Source: Photobacterium sp. TLY01 (GTDB taxonomy: Bacteria; Pseudomonadota; Gammaproteobacteria; Enterobacterales; Vibrionaceae). Taken from it: a stretch of DNA of 64,000 nt. Numbering within the stretch: the stretch's first letter is position 1; each line of letters opens with the position of its first letter. The position numbers and the translations under genes are program-made. Below, in pieces: positions 1 through 8,423 of the stretch. Location: NCBI RefSeq assembly GCF_021432065.1, contig NZ_CP090364.1, positions 2,742,601-2,806,600 on the forward strand, read 5' to 3'. The notes below the pieces were generated by a model, which had not been told where the DNA came from, searched no databases, and saw nothing but the letters and a program-made list of their open reading frames with translations.

Positions 1-809
1 GGTCCTGAACCTGAAATCCCACTGGCCAGCGCACCGGCTTCCAGCGCGTACTGGCGCGCTTGCTTAAAGCCCGGCAGCAAGCCTTCGCGATAGGGTTCTG
101 CCACCACATCTTTAATCATTTTGGCGGCCAGCTGCGGCTGCTGACTGTGGCAGGCATGGATAAAACCGCCCAGATAACGGCCATGGGCAATGATATCCTG
201 CCGACGATACTGGGCCGGCAAAATCGCCCGGGCTTCCGCAGTCGAGACTTTGATCCCCGGATAAGCCATCACCCAGTACCAGTTATCGAAGCTCGGAACG
301 GACTGGCTGATGATCCCCAGCTCTTCCACCATGAACTGCAATCCGCCCAGATAGCAGGGCGCCACGTTATCGTAATGCACACCACCTGAAATCTGGCCTT
401 CCATTTCTCCCATCAACGCCAGCAGTTCTGTCTCTGTCAGCGGGTTATCATGAAAGCGGTTCAGAGCATCGAGAGCAGCGACAATGGAACAGGCGCTGGA
501 ACCCAGGCCAGAGCCGATGGGCATATTCTTCGCCAGCGTCATCGACACAGGTTTCAGACTGATATTTTTCTTATCCAGCTCGCGGGCAAACACCTGCCAG
601 CAGTGATAAACGATGTTCTCTTGCGGCTCGGCGGGCAGCTTGGCGACAAAATCACCTTCACAGCGCAGCGAAAAAGGCTCAGTACCTGCGGCTACTGTCA
701 CTTTATCCCCCAGCAGGGTGCCATCAACAGGCGACACCGCCGCCCCGAGAACATCAAAACCGACACTGACATTCCCAATCGATGCCGGTGCGTAAACAGT
801 CACACTCAT
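1..809 (-). CDS. thrB: Homoserine kinase ThrB, partial (3' end beyond window)
   Basis: Phosphorylates L-homoserine to O-phospho-L-homoserine in cytoplasmic threonine synthesis. The reading frame was translated by hand from the ATG at 807-809 and runs open through base 1, giving about 269 residues of a family that is usually near 310-320. It begins [19 protein letters not shown] and carries the GHMP-kinase ATP-binding loop [12 protein letters not shown]. The last visible residues, [12 protein letters not shown], fit the conserved C-terminal GHMP segment. The gene starts two bases after the thrA stop codon, so the two are almost certainly co-transcribed and translationally coupled. thrC is expected just outside the window. 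Identification is secure; only the truncation by the edge is a limit. Confidence 0.95.
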   Translation of the reverse strand, partial: MSVTVYAPASIGNVSVGFDVLGAAVSPVDGTLLGDKVTVAAGTEPFSLRCEGDFVAKLPAEPQENIVYHCWQVFARELDKKNISLKPVSMTLAKNMPIGSGLGSSACSIVAALDALNRFHDNPLTETELLALMGEMEGQISGGVHYDNVAPCYLGGLQFMVEELGIISQSVPSFDNWYWVMAYPGIKVSTAEARAILPAQYRRQDIIAHGRYLGGFIHACHSQQPQLAAKMIKDVVAEPYREGLLPGFKQARQYALEAGALASGISGSG

Positions 810-811
810 GA

Positions 812-3271
812 TTAGACTCCCAGTTTCCAGCCGACGGTACGCATCAGATCTGCGAAAACCCCTGCCGCTGTGACCTCGGTACCGGCACCGTATCCGCGCA
901 GCACCAGAGGAATGGGTTGATAGTAACGGCTGTAGAAGGCCAGCGCATTCTCACCGTCCTTGATTTTAAACATCGGATCATCTTGATCAACGGCCGCCAC
1001 TTTGACGCTGCACTGACCCTGGTCGATTTCACCGATATAACGCAGCACTTTGCCTTCTGCGGCCGCTTTGGCTGACCATTCACTGAAGTAAGCATCAGCC
1101 TGAGGCAAGCGCTGCATGAAGGCCTCGACATCGCCACTTTGATCAAAGCCCGGCGGCAAGGCCGGCTCGACCACCACATCGCTCAGCTCCAGGGCATAAC
1201 CGGCTTCACGGGCCAGAATCAAGAGTTTGCGCGCCACATCCATGCCGGACAGATCATCACGGGGATCCGGTTCTGTGAAACCGTTATTGCGGGCCACGGT
1301 CGTTGCTTCACTCAGGCTCATGCCTTCGTCCAGTTTACCGAAGATGAAAGACAACGAGCCAGACAGAATCCCGGCGAAACGCTCCAGCTCATCCCCGGCA
1401 GCCATCAGGTTCTGCAGGTTTTCGATCACAGGCAGGCCGGCACCGACAGTGGTGTCATACATGAAACGACGACGCGTCACGCGCGCGGCCTGACGCAGCT
1501 GGTGATAATAAGCCATGCTGGCGGTATTGGCTTTCTTGTTCGGGGTAATGACGTGGAAACCGGCGGCCAGGAAGTCGACGTACTGCTCGGCAATGCCTTC
1601 ATCAGACGTACAGTCAATAATCACAGGGTTGATAATGTGGTGACGCTGCACCAGCTGAATCAGACTTGCCAGATTAAAGCCCTCTGCCGCCTGACCCATG
1701 GCATCGCGCCAGTTTTCCAGCGCCAGGCCATTGTTGTCTAACAGCATGCCTTTACTGTTCGACAAGCCGCAAACCCGGATCACAATCCCTTTTTCCGCCA
1801 GTTTCTCTTGCTGACGATGGATCTGATCCACCAGCTCGCCACCGACACCACCGACACCAACCACAAACACATCCAGGAAGTGTTTACTGTTAAACAGGTT
1901 CTCATGGCAGGCTTTCACCGCTTCCGAAACCTTGTTCGCCGGGATCACAGCAGAAATCGCCCTTTCAGAAGAGCCCTGCGCAATCGCGATAATATTAACA
2001 TTCACTTCAGCCAGCGAAGTGAAGAACTGGGATGCCACACCACGGGAGGTACGCATGCCATCGCCGACCAGGGTCACGATGGCTGAGTCGTCAATGAACT
2101 CTACCGGCTCTAACAGCCCTTCTTTCAGCTCCAGCTCGAAATTGTTGCGCAGCGCCTGCTCTGCCGCCTGCTTATCCTCGCTTTCGATACAAAAACTAAT
2201 GCTGTATTCCGATGAGGACTGAGTGATCAGGACAATCGAGACACCTGACGCCGACATCGCCCCAAAAACCCGGGCCGCCATGCCAACCATGCCTTTCATA
2301 CCCGGGCCGGACACATTCACCATAGTCAGGTTTTTGAGCGTGGTAATCCCTTTGATTGCCAGCTTGTCTTCACCCGTATCCTGGCCGATCAGTGTTCCGG
2401 CACCTTGCGGATTAAAACTGTTTTTGATCAGGCAGGGAATGTGAAATTGCGCAATCGGGGCAATGGTTTTCGGGTGCAGGACCGAAGCACCGAAGTAGGA
2501 CAGCTCCATCGCTTCCTGGTAGCTGAGCGATTTCAGCAAGCGGGCATCAGGCACCAGACGCGGATCGCAGTTATACACGCCATCGACATCGGTCCAGATT
2601 TCACAGCACTCGGCCCGTAAACAAGCCGCCAGCACGGCAGCCGAATAGTCCGAACCGTTTCGGCCCAAGATCACCAGCTCACCTTTCTCATTACCAGCCG
2701 TAAAACCCGGCATGATATGGATGTGGCCTTCAGCCAGCGGGTGACGACGGAAGTTGTCGGTTGACAGTTCAATATCAACATGCCCTTCCAGGTAGTCACC
2801 CTGCGCCACTAAATAAGCAACCGGATCAATCAGATCCGCTTTGTGTCCCTTCGCTTCCAGCACTGCTTTCATCGCCACAATCGACAGGCGCTCACCTTTA
2901 CTGATGATGCGCGCGTAGACATTGTCCGGGCACTGTCCCAGCAGTTTCATCCCGTGGACCAGCTGCTTGAGCTGACCCAGCGAACTGGCGAGTTTTGCAT
3001 CGACTGCCGTACGATCAAACGCAGGCAAATGTTGCGCAATCCCCTCGAACAGGCTGTGAAAGGTGTTTTCCAGATCCGTGAGCTGCAGTTCCGCATCTCC
3101 CGTCGCGACTGTGGTATCAATGACAGAAACCAGTTTGTTGGTCACTTTGCCCGGTGCAGACAGCACCACTGAGACGTTACCCTGATGGGCATTACTGGCG
3201 ATGATATCCGCCGCCCTGAGAAACCGGTCGGCATCCGCTAAAGATGAACCGCCAAACTTAAGCACTCGCAT
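812..3271 (-). CDS. thrA: Bifunctional aspartokinase I / homoserine dehydrogenase I
   Basis: Catalyses the first and third steps of threonine synthesis: phosphorylation of aspartate and NAD(P)H reduction of aspartate semialdehyde to homoserine. The 819-residue length matches the E. coli ThrA class. The N-terminus [10 protein letters not shown] is the aspartokinase nucleotide-binding start. The central part, roughly residues 310-460, is the ACT regulatory region that mediates threonine feedback. The C-terminal dehydrogenase begins near the Rossmann motif [13 protein letters not shown]. The ATG at 3269-3271 is preceded by GGAG at suitable spacing. It is the first structural gene after the leader peptide and attenuator, and thrB follows after two bases. 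No irregularity was seen. Confidence 0.97.
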   Translation of the reverse strand: MRVLKFGGSSLADADRFLRAADIIASNAHQGNVSVVLSAPGKVTNKLVSVIDTTVATGDAELQLTDLENTFHSLFEGIAQHLPAFDRTAVDAKLASSLGQLKQLVHGMKLLGQCPDNVYARIISKGERLSIVAMKAVLEAKGHKADLIDPVAYLVAQGDYLEGHVDIELSTDNFRRHPLAEGHIHIMPGFTAGNEKGELVILGRNGSDYSAAVLAACLRAECCEIWTDVDGVYNCDPRLVPDARLLKSLSYQEAMELSYFGASVLHPKTIAPIAQFHIPCLIKNSFNPQGAGTLIGQDTGEDKLAIKGITTLKNLTMVNVSGPGMKGMVGMAARVFGAMSASGVSIVLITQSSSEYSISFCIESEDKQAAEQALRNNFELELKEGLLEPVEFIDDSAIVTLVGDGMRTSRGVASQFFTSLAEVNVNIIAIAQGSSERAISAVIPANKVSEAVKACHENLFNSKHFLDVFVVGVGGVGGELVDQIHRQQEKLAEKGIVIRVCGLSNSKGMLLDNNGLALENWRDAMGQAAEGFNLASLIQLVQRHHIINPVIIDCTSDEGIAEQYVDFLAAGFHVITPNKKANTASMAYYHQLRQAARVTRRRFMYDTTVGAGLPVIENLQNLMAAGDELERFAGILSGSLSFIFGKLDEGMSLSEATTVARNNGFTEPDPRDDLSGMDVARKLLILAREAGYALELSDVVVEPALPPGFDQSGDVEAFMQRLPQADAYFSEWSAKAAAEGKVLRYIGEIDQGQCSVKVAAVDQDDPMFKIKDGENALAFYSRYYQPIPLVLRGYGAGTEVTAAGVFADLMRTVGWKLGV

Positions 3272-3373
3272 TCCCTACTCCACTTCCGTTAATTTTGACT
3301 TGTCGGCAACCGCTTCCTGGCTGTTATTGTTTGCGGCCAGTGAATCTTGCCATTGCATCTGAAAAACCATGGT

Positions 3374-3413
3374 GAAAAAAAAGCCCGCACTGTGAGGTGC
3401 GGGCTTTTTTTTG
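3374..3413 (-). terminator. thr operon attenuator (intrinsic terminator)
   Basis: A nine-base-pair GC-rich stem (AGCCCGCAC at 3382-3390 pairing with GTGCGGGCT at 3397-3405) is flanked by an A run and a T run, so on the minus strand it ends in eight U residues. It lies between the leader peptide stop and the thrA start, which is where a thr attenuator belongs. Premature termination here would be relieved when ribosomes stall on the Thr and Ile codons of the leader. Confidence 0.88.
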
Positions 3414-3427
3414 AAATCTTGCGCGTA

Positions 3428-3496
3428 TCAGCCCGCCCCAACACTGTTTGTGCCGGTAATAATAATGGTGGTGGTGCCGATGAGGTTCAGTGCCAT
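3428..3496 (-). CDS. thrL: thr operon leader peptide
   Basis: A 22-residue reading frame translated by hand from the ATG at 3494-3496 to a TGA at 3428-3430. The peptide contains the run IGTTTIIITGT; five of its 22 residues are Thr and four are Ile. That composition is the hallmark of the thr attenuator leader, in which scarcity of charged tRNA-Thr or tRNA-Ile stalls the ribosome and prevents formation of the downstream terminator. The gene is far too short for usual gene finders. Oddly, the Shine-Dalgarno upstream of the ATG is poor, but no other in-frame start exists because stop codons lie just upstream. Confidence 0.85.
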   Translation of the reverse strand: MALNLIGTTTIIITGTNSVGAG

Positions 3497-3534
3497 GTTT
3501 TTATATGATTACTAATGTTGTGTGCGTGTTGTTA

Positions 3535-3563
3535 CGTTTACCTGATCCCCAGGAGTGAGTCAA
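3535..3563 (-). promoter_or_regulatory. Candidate sigma-70 promoter of the thr operon
   Basis: On the minus strand, TTGACT (3558-3563) is separated by 17 bp from TAAACG (3535-3540). The -35 box is good and the -10 box is weak. The predicted start lies about 30 nt before thrL, a sensible leader length. Assigned by eye only. Confidence 0.45.
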
Positions 3564-3892
3564 CACCGACTAGTGATTTATTTTTTACTTTCCCGGAATA
3601 CAGCGTTTAGCTCTGCAAATTCATTATTCCCGTCAAGAATAGATTCGTCGCATAAAATTAAATGAAATCGCATTTCTGCAATTGCAGTTAACCCATTGAC
3701 ATTGCATAGTAACTCGTAAGGATGCGTTGCCTTCGCTGACCAGCTCAGCAGCAACCAACCGGTTAAAAGCCCAATAATGTTCTGGTTCCGATAGTAAAGC
3801 ACCCTCAGAGCCAGAGATATCACTCACAGGCCATGCAGGAAGACAGCCTGGGGAATGACAATGATTACAATAATATTTCGGAGGGATCCGGC
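3564..3892. other. Divergent intergenic region between thr leader and aceK
   Basis: About 330 bp between the outward-facing thr and aceK genes. It is AT-rich and must hold the aceK promoter, which I could not place with confidence. A minus-strand frame of 81 codons across 3578-3823 begins with GTG, lacks a ribosome binding site and shows no recognisable features, so it was not called as a gene. Confidence 0.5.
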
Positions 3893-5623
3893 ATGACAGC
3901 AGCGATGGAACAGCTTGTTGCACATTCCATACTCCAAGGCTTTGATGCGATGTACGGCCGGTTTCTGGATGTCACCGCCGGCGCCCAGGACAGATTTGAA
4001 AATCAGGACTGGTTATCAGTCCACCAGGCCCTGAAACAGCGGATCAACTTTTACGATCATCATGTGGAACTGGTCAGCCGCCAGATCCAGATCATGCTCG
4101 GCAGGCAATATGCGAACCGCGAGTTTCTGACCGCCGTCAAATCTTCTTATGAAGATCTGCTGCTGGACTATCCACGCTATGATATTGCAGAAAGTTTCTT
4201 TAATTCCGTCTATTGCCGAATTTTCGAGCACCGCGATATCAACCGCGACAAACTGTTTGTGCACAGCTCTCAGACCGGGCGCATTGCCCCTTATCCAACC
4301 GCTTTGACCCGTTTATACCAGTCAGAAAATGGACCGCACTATCTGTTTGAACGCATGATGGATGAGACCCCATTCACACTGAGCTGGGAAGACAAAAGCC
4401 GGGATATTGGGCTGATCGTCGCCAGACTTGAGGATGAATTTGGCGCGCCAGCCATGCAAAAAGCGCGGCTTGAGCTGATCAAAGAACCCTTTTACCGCAA
4501 TAAAGCCGCTTACCTGATTGGCCGGCTGTTGCTGGAAAACAACACCCAGATCCCCCTGGTGTTACCTGTGCTGACCACAGAGAATCGCCAGTTGTATGTG
4601 GATGCCTGCCTGTGCCATGTCGATGATGTCAGCATCGTCTTTGGCTTTGCGCGTTCCTACTTCATGGTGTACGCCCCGGCACCCGCCGCACTGGTCCGTT
4701 TTCTCAGTGAGTTGTTACCGAACAAAACTCATGCCGAACTCTATACCGCCATCGGATGCCAGAAGCACGGCAAAACAGAGTTGTACCGGGAATTTCTCCA
4801 TCATCTTGAACATTCCGATGACAAGTTCGAACTGGCGCCGGGGATTAAAGGCATGGTGATGAGCGTCTTTACCCTGCCATCCTATGGTTTTGTTTTTAAA
4901 GTGATCAAAGACAAGTTCGCGCCTCAGAAGGAAATGAACCGGGCCACGGTCAAAGAGAAATACCAGCTGGTAAAAGAACATGACAGAGTCGGCCGGATGG
5001 CCGATACCCAGGAATACCGTAATTTCAGTTTTGACCGCAGCCGGTTCAGCGATACGTTGTTAGAGGAACTCAAGCGTGAGGCGCCGTCGAGCCTGATCGT
5101 GACGGACAAAGAAATCATGATCAAACATCTCTACATTGAACGTCGGATGATCCCTTTCAACCTCTATATCGAACAAGCCAATGATGAGGATCTGCGCCAC
5201 GCCGTGGATGAATACGGCAAAGCCATCAAACAACTGGCGGCCGCCAATATCTTCCCGGGTGACATGCTGTTTAAAAACTTCGGGGTGACCCGTCATAAAC
5301 GTGTGGTTTTCTATGATTATGATGAAATCAGCTACATGACCGAAATCAACTTCCGCCGCATTCCGCCGCCCCGGTTCCCGGAAGATGAACTGTCGGCTGA
5401 ACCCTGGTACAGCGTGGGCACCAATGATGTCTTCCCGGAAGAATTCCGGACTTTCCTGCTGATCAATCCCAAAGTGCGGCAATTGTTCGATGAGCTGCAC
5501 AGCGATCTGTTTGATCCTGGCTACTGGCAACACTTGCAGTCCAATATCCAGCAGGGCCAGTTTGAAGATGTTTTTCCATATAAAGAAAAACACCGGCTCA
5601 TCAGAGCACAAAATCACTCGTAG
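3893..5623 (+). CDS. aceK: Isocitrate dehydrogenase kinase/phosphatase
   Basis: AceK phosphorylates and dephosphorylates isocitrate dehydrogenase, switching carbon between the TCA cycle and the glyoxylate shunt; both activities share one active site. The 576-residue product matches the family length of about 570-580. The segment [18 protein letters not shown] followed by FKVIKDKF corresponds to the ATP-binding region, and [18 protein letters not shown] contains the Asn and Asp residues of the protein-kinase-like catalytic loop. The start at 3893 is chosen over an upstream in-frame start because GGAGGG sits at 3880-3885, seven bases before the ATG, and because it gives the family N-terminus. 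In E. coli aceK closes the aceBAK operon; here no aceA or aceB is adjacent. Confidence 0.95.
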   Translation: MTAAMEQLVAHSILQGFDAMYGRFLDVTAGAQDRFENQDWLSVHQALKQRINFYDHHVELVSRQIQIMLGRQYANREFLTAVKSSYEDLLLDYPRYDIAESFFNSVYCRIFEHRDINRDKLFVHSSQTGRIAPYPTALTRLYQSENGPHYLFERMMDETPFTLSWEDKSRDIGLIVARLEDEFGAPAMQKARLELIKEPFYRNKAAYLIGRLLLENNTQIPLVLPVLTTENRQLYVDACLCHVDDVSIVFGFARSYFMVYAPAPAALVRFLSELLPNKTHAELYTAIGCQKHGKTELYREFLHHLEHSDDKFELAPGIKGMVMSVFTLPSYGFVFKVIKDKFAPQKEMNRATVKEKYQLVKEHDRVGRMADTQEYRNFSFDRSRFSDTLLEELKREAPSSLIVTDKEIMIKHLYIERRMIPFNLYIEQANDEDLRHAVDEYGKAIKQLAAANIFPGDMLFKNFGVTRHKRVVFYDYDEISYMTEINFRRIPPPRFPEDELSAEPWYSVGTNDVFPEEFRTFLLINPKVRQLFDELHSDLFDPGYWQHLQSNIQQGQFEDVFPYKEKHRLIRAQNHS

Positions 5624-5750
5624 TTTGATCTTTGCCGCAATCTGACATGAAAATCAGTAATCTGGGATGAAACACACACTGGGTGACATATTTCTGACCT
5701 AGGATTAACGGATACTGAAATGGATATTGGATTCACAGGGATGGCTGAGG

Positions 5751-6209
5751 ATGAAACACGGGTGGTTATTGCTTTTGATCTGTCTGGCCTGGCCGGCACT
5801 GGCCACTGAGACGGTGCCGGTTACTGAGCCTGTTTCAGTGTCAGCGACGGCAGGGTGGTTTCTGAATTCTCAGTCACGCAGCGCCGAACAGTTTGACCTC
5901 TGGCAGATAGACAGCGGTTATGCCTACGCCCTCACCCAGTCTACCCAAGTGTATGTCAGTACCCGCCTGAAAAGCGGTAACCAGCAGCAGGCGGCAACAC
6001 GCGGCTTGTTATCGGGCGTACAGTACAACTTCAGCCCAAAAATCAGCCTGCGCAGTGCAGTAACGTCTGAGCGAGTGGAAGAAGACACCCGGCTGGGTGT
6101 GGAACTGAGCAGTCAATACGAGCTGAATGAAAAAGTAAACCTGCATGCCACCATGGATTATGAAGCGTTAGAGCAGGTTTATCAGCTCGGAATTGGCTTT
6201 CGGTTTTAG
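5751..6209 (+). CDS. Small exported beta-rich protein of unknown function
   Basis: I do not recognise the family. The 152-residue product starts with a clear signal peptide (MKHGWLLLLICLAWPALA, cleavage expected near residue 18). The rest is rich in alternating polar and hydrophobic residues, with strand-like stretches such as TQVYVSTRL, KISLRSAVTS and VYQLGIGFRF, and it ends in phenylalanine. A C-terminal Phe with alternating residues is typical of small outer-membrane beta-barrels, so an outer-membrane or periplasmic barrel is the best inference. The ATG at 5751 is preferred over a TTG eight codons upstream because it places the signal peptide at the N-terminus; CAGGG at 5735-5739 may serve as ribosome binding site. 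Its neighbours give no functional clue. Confidence 0.7.
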   Translation: MKHGWLLLLICLAWPALATETVPVTEPVSVSATAGWFLNSQSRSAEQFDLWQIDSGYAYALTQSTQVYVSTRLKSGNQQQAATRGLLSGVQYNFSPKISLRSAVTSERVEEDTRLGVELSSQYELNEKVNLHATMDYEALEQVYQLGIGFRF

Positions 6210-6227
6210 ACCTGCTGAATACGAGAT

Positions 6228-6719
6228 TCAGAATACGGATAAATCCAGCGGCTCTTTACTCAGCAAGATCCCATTGGGATCGGCATATAGAATATCCCCC
6301 GGGTACACCAGTGTATGTGCGACGGTCAGGGTAACATTTATGTCGCCGGTCTGACGTTTTTCGGTTTTAAACGGGCATGCACTGATGGCTTTCACCCCCA
6401 GCGCCATCTCGCTCAGCGCGACGACATCGCGCACCGCACCGTTCACCACGATACCTTCCCATTGATTTTTAATCGCCAGCAGAGCCAGCTGATCGCCCAG
6501 CAAGGCTTTATTTAACGAGCCATGGCCATCGATCACCAGCACCTTGCCGGTACCGTCTTCATTGAGAATATCCCGCACCAGGCTGTTATCTTCGAAACAG
6601 CGCAGTGTGACCACTTCACCATAAAACACAGATTTCCCACCAAAGTCGCGATGTGCCAGTGGCAACCAACGTACTTCATCCTCGTAGTGATCACACAAAT
6701 CCGGCAGTAGATCTTTCAT
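6228..6719 (-). CDS. RraA / 4-hydroxy-4-methyl-2-oxoglutarate aldolase family protein
   Basis: A 163-residue member of the RraA fold family, which includes the RNase E inhibitor RraA and Mg-dependent HMG/CHA aldolases. Recognisable segments are [36 protein letters not shown] and [13 protein letters not shown]. The GAVRD motif matters: in the aldolases the Arg-Asp pair handles substrate and metal, whereas E. coli RraA, as I recall it, has Arg-Gln there. Aldolase chemistry is therefore possible, and RNase E regulation is not demonstrated. The start at 6719 is chosen because AAGGAG lies upstream and it restores the family N-terminus [10 protein letters not shown]; a longer upstream frame overlaps the preceding gene. 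It follows the DUF3293 gene by 11 bp, probably in one operon. Confidence 0.85.
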   Translation of the reverse strand: MKDLLPDLCDHYEDEVRWLPLAHRDFGGKSVFYGEVVTLRCFEDNSLVRDILNEDGTGKVLVIDGHGSLNKALLGDQLALLAIKNQWEGIVVNGAVRDVVALSEMALGVKAISACPFKTEKRQTGDINVTLTVAHTLVYPGDILYADPNGILLSKEPLDLSVF

Positions 6720-6730
6720 CGTATAACTCC

Positions 6731-7207
6731 TTACTCTAATCCTTGAATATGAAGATAAGCAGGCCATTTCCCGAGCGCGGTCTGAGAAAAACCCTGATTT
6801 CCCAGCAGAACGGGCACTAAGTACAATTGCTGTTTGGATACCCAATAAATCGCATTTTGCCGCCACCGGGCGGCCAGCGCACAGGCCTGACTCAACCCGG
6901 TACACACCGCCAGACTTGGTTCATGCCAGCGCCCGTCCGGCGCACTGCAATCAAGCCTCAGATAAGCATACCCCAAGGCGGACACTTCAGCTTCCAGTCC
7001 CTGCTGTCGCTGACGATTTTCCTTACAACTGAGCACAATACTTTCAGGATTAAACGCGGTTAAAATAGCGAAGTTTGAATAGCCTGGTGGCTCAGACGCA
7101 CGGAACATGATCTGCTGATAACTGAGCCAAGTTGCTTGCCGGACATGCTGTGCTGCATTGACGTCTTGCACAGGGTCATCCTTGGTATGACGGCCATCTG
7201 TCGGCAT
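6731..7207 (-). CDS. DUF3293 domain-containing protein
   Basis: A 158-residue cytoplasmic protein. Its layout fits the DUF3293 family as I remember it: an N-terminal [11 protein letters not shown] segment, a central [17 protein letters not shown] segment, and the C-terminal [16 protein letters not shown] segment. No catalytic function is known for the family. The ATG at 7205-7207 has only a modest GGA upstream, so a later start cannot be excluded. The stop codon is 11 bp before the RraA-family gene on the same strand, suggesting a two-gene transcript; the pair is convergent with the small exported protein gene. Function is not inferred. Confidence 0.75.
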   Translation of the reverse strand: MPTDGRHTKDDPVQDVNAAQHVRQATWLSYQQIMFRASEPPGYSNFAILTAFNPESIVLSCKENRQRQQGLEAEVSALGYAYLRLDCSAPDGRWHEPSLAVCTGLSQACALAARWRQNAIYWVSKQQLYLVPVLLGNQGFSQTALGKWPAYLHIQGLE

Positions 7208-7628
7208 GTGTCTGATCCTCCAGCTTTGTCAACTCATGTAACTGTTGTCTTTAACAGCCTTTTTTCATTGCTGAAACAACAGATAGTTTGAGCTATAACA
7301 ATAAGATAGTGTCCCCGATTCGCTAGTATGGCACGGTAAAATCAAAAAAACTGAGCGCAATACAATAAAATCATATTGTTAGTACGCTGTTAAATGCATA
7401 CAATCGTCTGCATCCAAGGGAAATTGTAGCCAGTCCCGCAAGTTCGGGTTTTTCAGCAAGTTTGTCCGTTGGGCCGCTGAAAAATGAGGATGGCGTACCA
7501 GCAGGTCGTTGAAAAGACAGGTGCAAACTGCAACTGTTCTGTTACTTTGCCTGTAAGCGAATTATTTTTATAGAATTGAAATATTCTCTGTTAGACCAGA
7601 TTCCGTTTTGAGTAATTAGGTACTGCCA
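7208..7628. other. Long upstream region of arcA
   Basis: About 420 bp between the divergent DUF3293 and arcA genes. Its left half is AT-rich and should hold promoters for both directions. The right half contains a perfect 9-bp inverted repeat (7449-7484), listed separately. No protein gene was found. The length suggests several arcA promoters or a structured leader, but none could be fixed by eye. Confidence 0.5.
7449..7484 (+). repeat. Inverted repeat in the arcA leader
   Basis: TTTTTCAGC at 7449-7457 is a perfect inverted match to GCTGAAAAA at 7476-7484, with an 18-base spacer. It lies about 145 bp upstream of arcA. It could be an RNA stem in a long leader or a protein-binding palindrome; it has no following T run, so it is not a simple terminator. 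Confidence 0.5.
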
Positions 7629-8348
7629 ATGCAAACCCCTCACATTCTAATTGTAGAAGACGAGCACGTAACCCGTAACACCCTGAAAAGCATCTTTGAA
7701 GCTGAAGGGTATGCGGTTTTAGAAGCCAGCGATGGTGCAGAAATGCACAAAATGCTGTCTGAACATCATGTTCACCTCGTGATCATGGATATCAATCTGC
7801 CAGGTAAAAATGGTCTGCTGCTGGCCCGCGAACTCCGTGAGCAAGGCGATATGGCATTGATGTTCCTGACCGGGCGTGACAACGAGGTGGATAAGATCCT
7901 TGGACTGGAAATTGGTGCGGATGATTACATCACGAAACCTTTCAATCCGAGAGAACTGACCATTCGTGCCCGTAACCTGCTCACTCGCGCCATGAGTCAG
8001 GGCCTGGCTTCAGAAGATCGCCGACTGGTTGAGCGCTATGAGTTCAATGGCTGGTCTCTGGAGCTGAACAGCCGCTCTCTGGTCAGCCCAGACGGCGATC
8101 AGTTCAAACTGCCGCGCTCTGAATTTCGTGCGCTGCTGCATTTTTGCGAAAACCCAGGCAAAATCCAGACCCGTGCTGAGTTGCTGAAAAAGATGACTGG
8201 CCGCGATCTGAAACCGCATGACCGCACAGTTGACGTTACTATCCGTCGTATTCGTAAGCATTTTGAATCTGTGTCTGATACCCCAGAGATCATCGCCACG
8301 ATTCACGGTGAAGGGTATCGTTTCTGCGGCGACATCGAAGAAAACTAA
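7629..8348 (+). CDS. arcA: Aerobic respiration control response regulator ArcA
   Basis: OmpR/PhoB-class response regulator of the Arc redox system, which mainly represses respiratory and TCA genes under low oxygen. The 239-residue protein has an N-terminal receiver domain with acidic pair Glu10-Asp11, phospho-acceptor Asp54 in the segment VIMDINLPG, and the conserved Lys in DYITKPF. The C-terminal winged helix contains [16 protein letters not shown] and the terminal HGEGYRF hairpin. Length and sequence match E. coli ArcA very closely. The gene faces arcB, its cognate sensor, across a 75-bp gap with a bidirectional terminator. In V. cholerae the pair has been called FexA/FexB, from memory. A long upstream region suggests complex transcriptional control. 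Confidence 0.97.
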   Translation: MQTPHILIVEDEHVTRNTLKSIFEAEGYAVLEASDGAEMHKMLSEHHVHLVIMDINLPGKNGLLLARELREQGDMALMFLTGRDNEVDKILGLEIGADDYITKPFNPRELTIRARNLLTRAMSQGLASEDRRLVERYEFNGWSLELNSRSLVSPDGDQFKLPRSEFRALLHFCENPGKIQTRAELLKKMTGRDLKPHDRTVDVTIRRIRKHFESVSDTPEIIATIHGEGYRFCGDIEEN

Positions 8349-8374
8349 AACCAGACACAGCTTGTCCGGTAACG

Positions 8375-8406
8375 CAAAAAAGCGTCGCAGTTGCGACGCT
8401 TTTTTC
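8375..8406. terminator. Bidirectional terminator between arcA and arcB
   Basis: AGCGTCGC at 8381-8388 pairs with GCGACGCT at 8393-8400 around a four-base loop, flanked by an A run on the left and a T run on the right. The symmetry allows it to end both arcA (plus) and arcB (minus) transcripts. Confidence 0.85.
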
Positions 8407-8423
8407 ATGGTTTGCCGTCAGGT

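Noticed and set aside
1139..1741. 200-codon plus-strand frame antisense to thrA
   Set aside because: Codon-phase shadow of thrA; translated sequence has no family features. The same applies to the long antisense frames within gltB, tyrS, hemL and the hexosaminidase gene.
3578..3823. 81-codon minus-strand frame upstream of the thr promoter
   Set aside because: It begins with GTG, has no ribosome site, and shows no recognisable domain; it lies in AT-rich divergent promoter DNA.
7480..7493. GAGGATGG in the arcA leader as a CsrA site
   Set aside because: A lone GGA without hairpin-loop placement and far from the ribosome site; not comparable to the gltB leaders.
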